64,000 nucleotides of DNA from Artocarpus heterophyllus. Taxonomy: Eukaryota > Streptophyta > Magnoliopsida > Rosales > Moraceae. The DNA lies in the NCBI GenBank assembly GCA_025403435.1, contig CM046341.1, positions 22,780,230 through 22,844,229 on the forward strand, read 5' to 3'. A model generated the notes under the pieces. The model searched no databases. It was given only the letters and a program-made list of their open reading frames with translations, and was not told the DNA's origin. This document shows, one piece after another, positions 1-11,841 of this stretch. The position numbers were made by a program, and so were the translations under genes. Each line of letters starts with the position of its first letter. Within the stretch, counting starts at the first letter, position 1.

Positions 1-823
1 ACTCACACTTTTCCCTCTTAGCATACAACTGGTGCTCCCGTAGAGTCTGAAGCACGATCTGGAGATGCTGCTCATGCTCCTCCCAAGTCTTAGAATACAC
101 AAGAATATCATAGATGAACACGATCACGAACTGATCTAGATACGGCCTAAATATCCTGTTCATCAAATCCATAAAAACTGCTGGAGCATTCGTCAACCCA
201 AACGACATAACCAGGAACTCAAAGTGCCCATACCGAGTCCTAAAAGTTGTCTTGGGAATATCGTCTTCCTTGATCCTGAGCTGATGATAACCCGATCGCA
301 AATCAATCTTTGAAAAGTACCGCTAACCTCCCAACTGATCAAACAACTCATCAATCCTAGGCAAGGGATTCTTGTTTTTCACCGTAACACGATTTAGCTA
401 CCGATAATCCACACATAATCTGAGAGTCCCATCATGCTTCTTAGCAAATAAAACCGGTGCTCCCCACGGAGATATGTTGTTCCAAATATACCCATTATCA
501 GCAAGCTCCTGAAGTTGCTTCCTCAATTCCTTCATTTCTGCCGACGCCATCCGATAAGGTGCCATAGAAATCGGTGTTGTCCCCGGAAACAACTCGATAC
601 CAAACTCAATCTCTCGATGCGGTGGTAACCCTGGCAACTCATCAGGGAAGACATCCTCGAATTCATTAACCACCGAAATCGCTACACTGCCACTCGAAAC
701 ATAGGGCTCGCAATCTAGATTGGCAAGAAAAGCACAACAACCTAGATTCTGTCGCCCTCCTAGACACGACCTCATAAGACGCTCACTCATTAACCAATCA
801 TCACTGCCCTGGTAAGTGATCAC
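1..823 (-). pseudogene. gypsy-1 protease C-terminus and reverse transcriptase (partial, inactive)
   Basis: Open from 823 down to 398 and homologous in a continuing frame to the window edge. It encodes the protease-RT linker ([15 protein letters not shown]), the conserved RT entry (PYRMA..EMKEL) and the [18 protein letters not shown] block. An in-frame stop follows VDYR near 398, where the sister copy gypsy-C reads Gln, and another precedes [14 protein letters not shown] near 322. The catalytic FIDD box reads FIYD: codon 110-112 is Tyr instead of the first metal-binding Asp (minus strand TAT for GAT). RT of this family makes cDNA from the genomic RNA in cytoplasmic particles; this one could not. 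Confidence 0.9.
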
Positions 824-1302
824 CGTCCCCTATCAGACACTAGGGTCACTTTTCTAAGTTGGCAGTCCACGACTGCATTATACCTAGACAACCAGTCCAT
901 CCCTAGAATTACATCATAGGAGCTCATGGGGAGTATAATCAAATCACTTTTCAAAATCTCATCCCCAATCTTTATTTTACAGGATTTACACATACAATTT
1001 ACACACACCCACCCCAAGGGAGAAGTTATAACTAGGGGTTTAGTAAACTCTTCTATCTCTAATCCCAAGGCATGTACAAAAGAACTCGAAATGAGAGAAT
1101 GAGAGGCACCAGTATCGAATAAAACACGAGCTAAAGATCTAGAAACCAAGATCATACCATCGACAACCGCGTTACCAACATGAGAATCTGATCCTCCAGA
1201 TGCCATCGCATGAACCTGCACTGGCGTCTTTCCTTTCCCTCTATCGACATTGCTGGGTCCTGGATTACTCGGTCGATGCTGCTGAGATGGAGACGACTGC
1301 AC
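820..1302 (-). pseudogene. gypsy-1 gag C-terminus and aspartic protease
   Basis: Retropepsin-type protease of a gypsy polyprotein. The active site reads LFDTGASHSLIS, with the catalytic Asp codon at 1114-1116, followed downstream by the second conserved block VILGMDWLSRYNAVVDC. The domain is intact here, whereas sister copy gypsy-C has DIG instead of DTG. It is preceded by a Ser/Pro/Gln-rich linker from gag. The frame ends at 820 and the polyprotein continues in the RT frame after a shift. Protease would cut Gag-Pol in the virus-like particle. Confidence 0.9.
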
Positions 1303-1304
1303 AC

Positions 1305-2341
1305 TACCTGTACTCGGCGCTCGATACTAAGGAGCATTGCGCTGAAAATGCTGCAGCCACTGCTCCCGTGCCGGATATGAGAATTGCTGAGGAGAGAACT
1401 GGGGATACTGCAACTAGGGGTACTGCGGAGGCGGAGGTAGGGTCTGAGGCTGAGACTGACGACTAGCATCCTCCCCGGTCTGAGATCCGAGATGAGCACT
1501 CCTGATCGGGCAATTCCTCTTGATGTGTCCGGGCTGCTGACAGAAATGACAATGGAAGCTGTAGGGATTGTTGCGCCCGCTGTTAGACAAACTGTTGCTA
1601 CCACTGGTCGCACCGCCTTGCTTGCCTTTCCCCAGAGCTGGACGACTACTGGTGCTTTTTCTGCGACTCCTCTGTGGTCCTCCTGAAGCCTTGGCTCGGT
1701 CCTCACAATACTGCACATAATCATTCTCCACGGAGATTGCTGATGCCACAAGCTCTCCGAAACTCCTAAGTCGTAGAGCCACCAACTACAGCCGAATAGG
1801 AGCCTTGATCCCTTCCTAAAACTTAATACATTTCTCATGCTCCGATGCCACCGCTGATGGAGCAAACCTAGCCAACTCATTAAACTTTACCTCATACTCC
1901 TGAACTGACAGATCACCCTGCTGCCTTCTGATCTCTATACCCCTGCAGAAAATATCGATCATAGAACAACTCCTCGAAGCTGTCCCAACTGATATCACCA
2001 TTGCGCTCCAGACGCTTAGCCTGTTTCCACCAAGTGTTAGCGCTACCCTCGAGCTTATACGCAGCAAACTCCACACGATACTCCTCAGGCACACCAAGAG
2101 TATCCAAATGCTTCAAGATCGAATCCAACCAATACTCTGCCAACTGCAGATCCCCATTGCCATCAAAAGTCAGAACTGACGCTCGCCAAAATTCCTTAAA
2201 GTACGCATGCCGACTACCAACATCAGAATCTCCCGGTCTAGCCCTGGCTGCCATCTGCCGGAAAGCCACAAACATAGACCTCATCATGCTCTCATCATTC
2301 CCAAACTCGGCGTCAGCTGTCGAACGACGTCTAGGTGCCAT
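1305..2341 (-). pseudogene. gypsy-1 gag (capsid and nucleocapsid), frameshifted
   Basis: Gag begins at ATG 2339-2341 (MAPRRRSTADAEFGNDE). The capsid-like retrotransposon_gag domain includes LTFDGNGDLQLAEYWLDS and FAAYKLEG.A..WWKQAKR. Near 1925 the sequence lacks about 20 bases that gypsy-C still has, the deletion lying between short GCAG repeats, which shifts the frame. A TAG at 1816-1818 (KF*EG) is shared with gypsy-C at 59602-59604. Further on, 1785-1414 encodes the nucleocapsid with an intact CCHC knuckle CHFCQQPGHIKRNC (1510-1551), preceded by a Ser/Gly/Arg-rich basic stretch. Gag would form the particle shell and bind RNA. Confidence 0.88.
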
Positions 2342-2431
2342 TCTCTCACTTCTGAAAACAAAATTTGGACTGTCAGAGGTATTTCATTGTCAAACCTATG
2401 TGTGTACAATTCCCAAGGTTCATAACCTTGA

Positions 2432-2443
2432 GCTCCGATACCA
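2432..2443 (-). promoter_or_regulatory. gypsy-1 primer-binding site (tRNA-iMet)
   Basis: Minus-strand TGGTATCGGAGC, one mismatch from the plant initiator-Met tRNA complement TGGTATCAGAGC, three bases inside the LTR end. First-strand cDNA would be primed here. Confidence 0.85.
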
Positions 2444-2446
2444 TTC

Positions 2447-4635
2447 TATCACGCCCCGGAGTACGGGAGGTGACGTGACGGATTATTTAAATTAATTAAA
2501 AGAGAATTTAATTAAAATCCAAAGTTTAAGGGGTTTGAGTTAAGTATAAAATGTGGGATTCATTAAAACACTTTATAAGGAGTTCATATACATTAGACAA
2601 TTTAAAACATTAAACGAATAAATATTAAAATAATAAAGCCGCGAGTATGGGTCCCACAGACCCACAACTTGTGTACACACATAGTACTGTCAATATCATA
2701 AATACAATCACAGTCCAGATACAAATAAAATTAAGATCTTACATGCCTTAATTAAATGGTACAAAAGATAAAATAATCCTTCTATGCTCTTGAGTTCGGT
2801 CCGAAGAATCCTCTCCAAACCTAAATGGAAAACCACCTAGAGGGGGAAAATTTAGGACAAATAAAACATGAGCGAAAGGCTTAGTAGGACTATGTTTTGT
2901 AAAATAATTTAATTTAAAAAAACAGGTCATTATTCAGGAGTCATTTAAAAGAAACCTTAAATGAATAAATAAATAAATGAATAAATTTAAGTAAATTCAT
3001 TCTTACCCAGAACAGTTTACTTGGACAACCAGAAATATCACTTTCTTTTTCCTAGGCAAACCATAATAATATCACCACCGTAGTGGCCCAGCTGGGTTTC
3101 AGGACCTGCCCCCAAGGTCGATCGCTACACGACCCGATCTCTGATATGGCATCATGCCTATATGTTTAATGTCATTATCATTCAAACCTAATTACCGAGT
3201 GTTATCATTTACATTCATTATGAAGTTCATTTCAGTTCACAGTATATTAAAATATAACCGATAAATTCATTTTTCAAACAACCGTTGAAAAACACTTTAA
3301 TAGAAATCCTTTTCAAAGCCAAATCATTTCAAAACTAGGCTACCAAAGAAATAGGATAGAAGTCCTACCTCAATACTCATGTCGGTGCCCCACACCGTAA
3401 TCTTGGTCCGCTACACGTTAGCTCCGCAGAACCACAAACGATCCTAGATACAAACTAAGTTGATCAATATCTAGTTCGAGACATTCTATGTTACTAAACC
3501 ATTTTATGATGTCCTAGTGTGCCATTTGTACCTTTAAAATCATCCTATAAGGTTGGAAGTTAAATCAGGGTTTAAAACAGTAAAAACGGGTGAAAATCAC
3601 AAAATTTTCCATGCCTCGGTCGGCCTGCCGGACTCCCTGCTTCGGCCGATCAAACTGTACAGTTCGGCCTGCCGAAAGTCTGGTCCGATCGGCCAGTCAT
3701 TTCCCCAGGTTTGGCCTGCCGGACGGAACAACATCGGCCTACCGATCCCTATTTCGGCCTGCCGAACACGCAGTTCGACCTGCCGAACTGGAAAAACCCA
3801 GAAATCCCAGCCACGGGTTTCTCGATCCCTAAAATTCAAATCTTGCTTCTAACCTGTTTTTCTCAAATCCCAGGCATAGAAAATAATCATAGTTGGTAGA
3901 AAAACATATTAGAACACATTTGGATTCATTTAAACAAGATTTAAACTCAAAAATCTCAAAATTTGAAAATGAGAAAATAGGGAGAAAAATGAAAAATCTT
4001 GAATCCAATCCGTTTTCTTCAATCTAAGCTTAGACTCTAATTGTTCTAAGTTCATTTAACTCAAATCCAAGGTTTTCTAAGCTTAAACAAACCTAGATTT
4101 CAAAAATGTACAAAATTGAGAATTTTGTAAAAAGTTTAGAAATTTTAAAACTAACCTCGAATCGAAGCTTCAATCTGCGTTCTCGGTTGCTAAATCACGT
4201 CCCCGAGCTTCCTCCTAGCTAACCCAAAGCTTGGATTCGAATTTTGATTCAAAAATTTGAGAGGGAATTTGAGAGAGAACGAGAAACCAAGAGAGAGATC
4301 AAGAGAGAGAGAGGGAGCCACGGGAGAGTGTGAGGAAAGAGGAGGAAGAGAGAGAATAAATAGAGAAAATCGGTGGGCGGTTTTACTGTGCGAAAACCAT
4401 GTGCCGCCCATGGTTTTGTAAAACGGAGTATTTTTAATATTTTACAAATTGTTGTATTTTAAAAATCAAAACATTATTTTAAAACAATATGAAAGCATTT
4501 GAATTCATCAAATTAACAAACCACCAAAATTTCAAGATCCAACCAAATAATCTAATTAATGTTAAAACATTAATTGTGGCACACTAATTCATCATTTATA
4601 TTACATTAACATTAAATAAATTTCGGGGCATTACA
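2447..4635 (-). repeat. gypsy-1 5' LTR
   Basis: Minus-strand ends TGTAATGCCCCGAAATTTATT (at 4635) and GCGTGATA (at 2447; the canonical CA has become TA). The length of 2189 bp matches the 2157-bp 5' LTR of gypsy-C, with collinear homology throughout. It contains a GA-rich tract at 4257-4350 (CT-rich on the sense strand, a plant Y-patch-like promoter zone), a possible donor CGAG|GTTAG near 4156 and acceptor CTCTAG|GTGG near 2837, and a GC-rich motif cluster at 3617-3788. The flanking five bases on the element's 5' side are GTTCC. Confidence 0.9.
3617..3788 (-). repeat. TTCGGCCTGCCGAA motif cluster in gypsy-1 LTR
   Basis: About eight degenerate copies of a near-palindrome, clearest at 3618, 3663, 3711, 3734, 3753 and 3774, spaced about 19-24 bp where regular. 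The clean copies at 3663-3676 and 3753-3766 read TTCGGCCTGCCGAA. The region is GC-rich inside a very AT-rich LTR. It gives rise to spurious Pro/Arg-rich open frames on both strands. Confidence 0.9.
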
Positions 4636-7600
4636 GTTCCCGAATACTTTTTTTTTATGGTAAGTGTAATAAATATCACTTTTCCAAAACGATTTGTGGT
4701 AAATAACAAGCTTAAAAAATATTTGTAGTAAATCTAAAATTTACTGTGTAAATAATTTTTTTCCCTTTATTTGTCAGGTGAATAATTCTTATTAACAAAG
4801 TAAATAGATTTAATTTTAAAGTGTAAATAATTTATTTACCTTCTTGTTTACAATGTAAATAATTTTATTTACACAGTATATAAGTTTTTACCTCGTAAAT
4901 CTGCTATTTACTATAAATATTTTCAAAACCTGATATTTACTTTAAAAATTTTAAAAATCTATTATTTCTCTCATTCTCCCTTTGTTTTATAGTTCCCAAA
5001 AGCTTTTTTTTTTTTTTGAAGAATAACTTGTTATTTTTTGTCCAAAAATAAGGCTAAATACCCTACATAAGTTAATTATGATAATTAATGACAAAAAAGG
5101 GATTGATTATAAATAGAAAATAAAGTTCAGTTATCAAGAATAGAATCAAAACAAAGAAGATCAATTTCATCTACATCCCTTCACTCCGCAGCTGTTGACC
5201 ATAAATATCTTCGAGGAAATTGGCCATCCATTCTATTATAATTTGAGTAAAGTGATTTCAAATTACAACGATGTAATTAAACAATTATAATGTAAAAATT
5301 AGTATCCAATTACATTATTTTCTTTCTTAACGAAAAAGTATGTAATTAGACAACTAATGATTGTGTTAATGTTGTTTAGTTACATCCTTTTAATTTAGAA
5401 CCTAAAAATATAATAGACTGGATGGTCAATCTCTTTAATAATATTTGTGAGTTTTCTATTGTTTTGTTTGTAATCAATTTAATTATCACAATTAACTTTA
5501 TGTTAGGGCATTGGACATTATTTTTGGACAAAAAAATAGCAAGTTATACTTCTAAGAAAGAAGAGCTTTTGGGAACATTTCTATCAAAATTATATATTTT
5601 CCAGACCTAAAGAACAAAAAAGCGTCGACATATTAGCATCTCTTATGGCATTTAACTACAAAAAGAAGATGTAGAATTAATATTAATGGTGCGAAGTGCC
5701 AATAAATATGAGTTTGAGAACTTGAGTGTCTTAATTTTTAAATGGAGACTAACGGTGTCAATAAATTAAGAGTTTAGGAAAATAAGTGTTCAATTCTTGA
5801 ATAGGGAGCTAAGTACCAACGGCTACAAAGTTTGGGAACTTAGGGCACAAAAATCCATTTCCTAAATGAAATTTCAAAGAATACAAAATTACCCTTTTCT
5901 ATTTCTTAAAAAAAAAAAACTAGTTAACATGTAGGGACAAGGATTTTTTATCCATGTAGCTAAGCTAGAAAGGAAGGAGAAAGTATAAAGGAAGAAAAAG
6001 ATAAGAAAAACAAAACAAAGCAAGGTACCATTGTAGAAGGGCTTTTCAGAAGCTACTTTAGGCTTCTTAAGCCTAAAAACAGTTTTTGGACCTGTTTCAA
6101 TAGAATATGGTAAAAATGTTTTTGGCTTTTAAATTTTCAAGAAAAGAAGTTAGGCTTATGGTGCTTCCTTTAAACGAGTTCTTGCAAAAACACTAGAAGC
6201 AGTTTTGAGTTTTTAATAAAACTTTATTATTTTCTCCTATTACTCGTCATTAATGTATGATTTAAATTAAATTGTCTCTCTTCTTTTTTTTGCTGAAGTA
6301 TCAAGCGTCTGTTGACTTCTCTTTTTTGTTTGTATTCTAAAATGATTTTAAAGGCAATATGCAGAACATGGTAAAGGTGAGGAGTGTATGTAACAAAAAT
6401 TTTCATGAAACTTTTGTAAAACAATGCTATAGAGTATATTAAATTGCTGCTTAATAAACATATATAATTTATTCTTACTCAGTTGAAGTGATAAGGTTGG
6501 AAATCTTCTAACAAAAAATGCGTTCTCCATATAAAACTATTGTCTTTCTTTCCTAATCCTTGACATCGAACAAATGTACATATGGGTGTAAAAGGAATTA
6601 AGGGTTTCTAAGATATGACTCAATCACTTTTTTGTCTTCCACTAATCTCAACACATGAGCAAAACAGGACTAGAAAGGAGAACTTTTCTTATTCTCTTTC
6701 TCTTTCTACACGCCTACTGCTAGGGTTACTAACAGAGTTTTTACAGTTTAACTAAGACTCTCAATTTTTATTTAGAATAAATAGAAGAGGCCTTTACTTA
6801 TAGAAAATAAGAGACTCAATTAGTTATAGAAGCTTTTTTTATTTAATTTTAAATAGCACATATTTAATTAAAATAAAAGAGATAAGTTTCCCTTTCCTTT
6901 ATCAATGTTACACACCACACATAGATACTATATCTATGTACGTGATACTAATCATGAGAAAGAAGAGAGAAAAATAATCCTTGTTACCTAATCTGATTTG
7001 TTTTCATAATTAAAATTTCTAATTTTAACTAAATCACACTTATCAAAATTAGAAACTTCTAAAAATAGTAAACTTAGTGGAAAAAGTCTTGGACTACATA
7101 AAGAATCTTTCCTTGTGCATGTTGCATGCCACACGATGGGTAGGTCCCACTTTGTGTCTTCTAAAATTAATTATTATTTATTCTTATTAGATAATCTTAT
7201 TATTTAGTAATTATAATTTAATTCATAATTAATTTATTTTGAACGATATTTAATTCAGAATTCCATAATTCTAAATTAATTAATCAAACTAATAATTCCA
7301 CTTGTCTAAAAAATATTTGCAAGAGTTGCAGGGGACTAATGGATTCATAATTTTAAGCTCTAACAAAACTAATATTTTAACTAAACTATTTAATTAATAG
7401 GTTACTCTTTTATTAATTCCAATGTTACTCTACTAAAAACTTAGAATTATACTCTTCAAGTTATAGATATAATTACTTATATTCTAGTGTTGCTCATTTG
7501 ATATAGTCATTGCATATAAATTGATTTTCTATAAATAATTCATAATTAGAGCTAGGTAAAGATCCATTAACCTCTTCGATTACATTTTAATCTTTGAGTG

Positions 7601-8127
7601 CCTTCGATTCTCTAAGGAATAATAAGTTTATGAACTTAGTCATGAATTTGAGTGCTTATATTATTCAAGACCTGAATTAATACTTAAAAATCATTTATCT
7701 ACTTCTCATTGAACAAGGAATAAATTACATCTTATAATATTAACATTCCCAGCTACTTGCTTCACTATGCCTCTAAAATGACATGGATATGATTAGATTC
7801 TTGAAGTTGTATTGAGTAAGTCAAAAGACATAATTTCATAAATAGGAGTCTGCTTATAATTCAGGATTGAGATAATCTTATATACAACTATCAGTTGATG
7901 TAATTAGAACTTGCCATATTTTAATAGAAATTATTTAACCATTCATATTACATTATGTCCTGGTCCTACATAATCTCACTAAGTACAGTGCGCTAGTTTA
8001 ATGACTCATTATATTAACAATTTGATAAGACTATTCCATTCTCAATAGACATTACCTGCACTTGTAATACTCAATTAAAAATTTCATACTTTAATTAAAA
8101 AATTAATTATATTAATTGATTAAATAT
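4636..8127. other. AT-rich intergenic DNA with no gene seen
   Basis: No convincing coding region, and the small open frames lack family features. 4640-5000 is a very AT-rich stretch with repeated GTAAATAATTT and its complement. 5690-5860 holds a degenerate tandem repeat (listed separately). About 6600-8110 has phrases resembling reverse-oriented copia LTRs (for example TTCAGGATTGAGATAATC near 7862), so it may be an old minus-strand LTR remnant, but I could not define its ends. Confidence 0.5.
5690..5860 (+). repeat. degenerate tandem repeat, about 60-bp unit, three copies
   Basis: Three imperfect units share the pattern 'ggtgtcaataaat..gagttt..gaa..agtgt..aattctt..aatggagacta'. The last unit ends in GGGCACAAAAATCC. 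It may be part of an undescribed intergenic repeat. Confidence 0.45.
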
Positions 8128-9550
8128 TGTTAGACATGTATGTCCTAAATAGTAAAAATGTAATATATTTTTGGAGATATTTTTATCAATAAAGAATTTA
8201 TTTATTATTTATTATTTATATATCAAATTTTGTCCTCTTTATGTTCATATTTGTTGAATGTATGATAAGAAAACAATAGTCTGAGACTCTCGGTATAAAC
8301 CTTAAGAATTGGGCATATGATGGACAGATTATGCGGAAGACACAATTCTTAAGTAACGGTCTAAATCATAAGATCCGCAATCAAGAGAATAAAGTTGGGC
8401 ACTTTATTCATACAAAGATTGTTATGTTGTCTATATCTCTAATGGGAGATGGTTTGTCTTGACCATCGGAGGTGGACTCCGCTAATGGAAACATTGGCAC
8501 ATTGTCATAGGTGACGATGTGTTGGATCAGGACGTAAAGTGAATTGATTTAGATAAATTATTCTGTCTCGAAAAATTAATTCATTTTAGACAATCATTTA
8601 TATTGTATCTTAATCCTAAGCCCATTGTCTTGACATGTGTCTTTTGATGTACCAAAAGGCGACATCTATATTTTAATAGTGGTACGCATGCCAATACATC
8701 GAAGGCACGATTCTTGATAGCGTAGACCTGTTATTCATAGATATAGAATCCATAGCTTCTCTTTAGGAGTAGCGATATCCTCTTATATACGTTATCTTGT
8801 AATTGAAAAACTAGAGCGCTTAACCATTTAGATACATAGATGTAACCAAATGGTATATCATCTTTGAATTGTAAGTTTTTCGATGGTGAGATAATTGAAT
8901 GTAAGATAAAAATAATCGGGAATGTAAGACAGAATTTATCCTTAAGCCGATTATAGATAATCCTATAGGGATATGATACATTATGATATGTCATAGAGAC
9001 TTAGCTACATGGGCTTCATAATTCTATATAGTTCGAGAGTGCAGCACTGAGATTTTACTAGAGCAGCGTTAGAGCTGATAATTATCAAATATATATTTGG
9101 GATATTAGGTTTTATAATTACTAGGAGCTTTAACTATATAGGTCCATCTGGTCCCTTTGCTAGCTCATAAAAATCCTATAATGAACGGCGTGCTTTTCCA
9201 ATAATTGGTGACTTATGTTAGATTTATCAAATTAGCTAAAATTTGGTAAACTTACATAATTCAAGTTTGTTTATCAGTTTAATTAATTTTGTGATAAAGT
9301 TAATTCAAGATAAATTTGTTGAATTATCAGGATCAATAATTCATGTATGTTTATTGGTTTGATTAATTATGAATAAATTAATTCAAGATAAACTTGTTGA
9401 ATTATCAAGAATATTTATTTTCCTAGAGATTATCTAGATATGACTGTTTTAATTAGATAACTTCTCTATTGGGTTGTTTAAATTAAAACTAAGACTCTAT
9501 ACCAAGAATCTCGAGTGGGAAATAAAGATTCGCACGGATCATTTATCAAA

Positions 9551-9632
9551 AGTTTAGCAAGCCAATCTTTAAGTTTGGCCAGCTGATGGAGCAAGTTTGA
9601 TAAGACTGATCTAGAAGTTCAGCCTACTGACC
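9551..9632 (+). repeat. degenerate TTCGGC..GCCGAA cluster in copia-A 5' LTR
   Basis: At least three eroded units (TTTAGCAAGCCAA, TTTGGCCAGCTGA, TTCAGCCTACTGA), at the same LTR position as the better-preserved clusters in the other copies. Confidence 0.6.
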
Positions 9633-9752
9633 TAGCGTTAAATAAATCACATGTTTCAACACAAAATTTTATCAGTTATTGATTTTGATATGATTCTGAT
9701 TCAATTTTTTTGAGGCCTTATCTAATAAAGACTGACTCATGGGCCCAACCTC

Positions 9753-9760
9753 TATAAAAG
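9753..9760 (+). promoter_or_regulatory. TATA box of copia-A 5' LTR
   Basis: TATAAAAG, followed by AGGAGTGAGTCTC. The same block sits at the same LTR position in all family members, so transcription probably starts about 30 bases downstream. Confidence 0.6.
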
Positions 9761-10144
9761 AGGAGTGAGTCTCATTATTATTCAGATCAATTGAGAAATT
9801 TAGAGTGAGACTCTGCTAGCGAAACTCTACAACTCTCCGAAAAGCTATTGTTCATAAATCACAAACTATAGCTTTGGGTATTTGATAATTAGTTAGAAGG
9901 AGAGCCACCTAGGGAAAAGCTAAACGATGTGAGCCCACACTTACTCCAATCAAAAATAGAGAATAACAAAGAAGGTTAATTGGTTGAGGTCCTTCTAGAA
10001 CTTTACTTCTCTTCACTAATTGCAATAGCTTTTCGGCATCTACAAGGTTAGTAAGATCTAGTTAATCTATGCATATAGTGTGTCAGACTTATGCTTTGGA
10101 AAATACTTTGATATAAAAAATTTTAAAATTTTGCTGCATACTAT

Positions 10145-11841
10145 ATCATAGACATAGTTTTTACGTAAAATTACGAGCTTGTGATCATACTGTATTAATC
10201 AATTATGTGATCTTGATCTCTCCTATGCTTGAATTTAATTTTTTAGAGAGTTGGCACTCTAGGGTTTCTATATATTTATATGTTGTCATGGATTATATGG
10301 TGAATGTTTATTAATTAATTATAGTTTATTACATTATTATTTAATTATTTATTAATTAATTAATTTATGCCAATTATGGTTCCTCAGAGGTTGAATGTGT
10401 ATCTAGGTTTTTCATATAATTAAATGGCAGACTATCATCTCCGTCTAGGAATTATTATTTAATTTTAAATTTGTAAGAATTTTATAATTAAATAATCATT
10501 GAAAGAAGGTGGATCTAGAAGATAGATGAGGGCATTCCCAGGTATTTCCTAAGTCTCTAATCTTATGTTTTTGCATTGTTGAAAATAAAATTGATAAATT
10601 GCATCAAAAGCTGTATTTTTTTGGAAAGGGGTGATCTCTACTCGGTCGGCATACCAAACCCTCCAGTTTGGCAGGCCACACTCAAGGTTTGGTAGGCCGT
10701 TAGTGGGGCAGAAATCTGGTGGCTCTGGTGGCAGGCTGAACTTTTCAGTTTGGCAGGCCGAACTTTTCAGTTTGGCAGGCCAAATTGTCACAATCAGTAG
10801 GCCGATTTGAAAAGATTGGCAGGCCAGTAGATCATGACTGGGAGACGATCACACAGAGTGGTATGCCGGCAAAGAGTTGGAAATTTTTCCAAAAAAGGTG
10901 CAGTTTTCGATGTAGTTTTAATTTTATTTTTTGGAAAATTTTGAGAAACATTAAATTTGAATATGACCAGAAATATGGAGTTTTTGATCTATGCGGGATT
11001 GAAGACTTGAAGATGGACATTACATGAAAAAGGATACAACTTAATGATTCAAGGATGAAGAATCAATAACAAGTTTCGATTATTCTCTTGTAATCTTTAC
11101 TTTCTATTCTATAGGGTGGAACCATAATATTACGGTTATTTATTATTATTTTGCTTGTAAATTTGCTTGATTACTTTGCTTGTTTGTATTATAATATGAT
11201 TTGCCATGTATATTGATAGCATGTCATATAGAATAGGGAGTGCCACTTAATTAAAAATTGTTCATGCATACTTTTAAAATAAAACCTTGATTTTAAAAGA
11301 TTGAGTGGGAGAAGGTTTTCGAAGAGAGGACTTAAGGCCTCCATCGTTGGTCCATAGGTAACACATGGTGGTTTCGACCCCTAGAAAGGGACTTCATCAT
11401 ATACCGAGTTGGATCTCTAAGAGTATAAGGTATTTTATCATGATTTATGATTGCACACTCCTAGGTGATGATTATAAATCATGGATAAAATATTAAAATG
11501 ATAGTTATACACTCATGTTAATTTTATTATTAACCTCTCCTAGGTGCTCTGTTAATAAAATTAATTGCCAAAAAAGCGATTATTAATATATGCTGGATCA
11601 TAGAGGTCCTAGATGGCATATATTAATTAGGAGAGGCTCCATGTTCCTAATTGAATTTAGCGAGACTCCCCTAGGAGCTTGTTCAATTCTGAGTTGGGAA
11701 TTATTGTTGTAAGGTTGTGATATTTTTAGAGTTTTGACACATAAACACATTTGTATATTTTTACATGATTGTGTTATCTTACTAAATTATTGTGATATGT
11801 TTGCTTATGTTTAGTATATGATTCTTTATTGTAGATTAAAA
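10145..11841 (+). other. copia-A untranslated leader
   Basis: About 1.7 kb between the primer-binding site and the gag start with no coding potential. It is collinear with the leaders of D and B. It contains the GC-rich motif cluster at 10641-10870. Confidence 0.8.
10641..10870 (+). repeat. GGCAGGCCGAA motif cluster in copia-A leader
   Basis: About nine degenerate units (TTTGGCAGGCC and variants) beginning with CTCGGTCGGCATACC at 10641. The closing arm that is perfect in D and B is corrupted here (TGCCGGCAAAGAG near 10864). Confidence 0.85.

Larger units (their letters stand above)
1..4635 (-). mobile_element. gypsy-1: Ty3/gypsy retrotransposon, 5' part, minus strand
   Basis: A Ty3/gypsy element read right to left: 5' LTR (2447-4635), primer-binding site, gag, protease, and reverse transcriptase running off the left edge of the window. 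It is the same family as gypsy-C at the right end of the window (near-identical gag, protease and RT wording; same LTR start TGTAAYGCCC). The C-terminal integrase region of that sister copy ends in the PLVKV..W motif and YPHLF ending typical of Tekay/Del-type chromoviruses, so I place the family there by inference. The reading frames carry stops and frameshifts, and the RT catalytic motif is altered, so the copy is dead. Confidence 0.93.
8128..10144 (+). repeat. copia-A 5' LTR
   Basis: Starts TGTTAGACATGTATG like every LTR of this family. The 3' end normally reads TTCCAACA followed by the primer-binding site. Here roughly 16 bases spanning the LTR end and primer-site start are missing, and only a damaged site (TATCATAGACATAG, about 10145) remains. 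A degenerate motif cluster lies at 9551-9632 and a TATA box at 9753. Confidence 0.88.

Noticed and set aside
1152..1880. Long frames opposite or offset to gag (for example 242 codons on the minus strand)
   Set aside because: Shadow frames of gag and protease with no family features.
3553..3852. Pro/Arg/Cys-rich small open frames over motif clusters (also at 20010, 28873, 46272 and 57608)
   Set aside because: They arise on both strands from the GC-rich palindromes, have no conserved start or frame, and lie in non-coding LTR or leader DNA.
5422..5610. Hydrophobic 62-codon frame
   Set aside because: AT-rich chance frame without upstream signals, relatives or neighbouring exons.
6040..6200. Possible MITE with AAGCC/GGCTT words
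   Set aside because: No matching terminal inverted repeats or target duplication could be paired.
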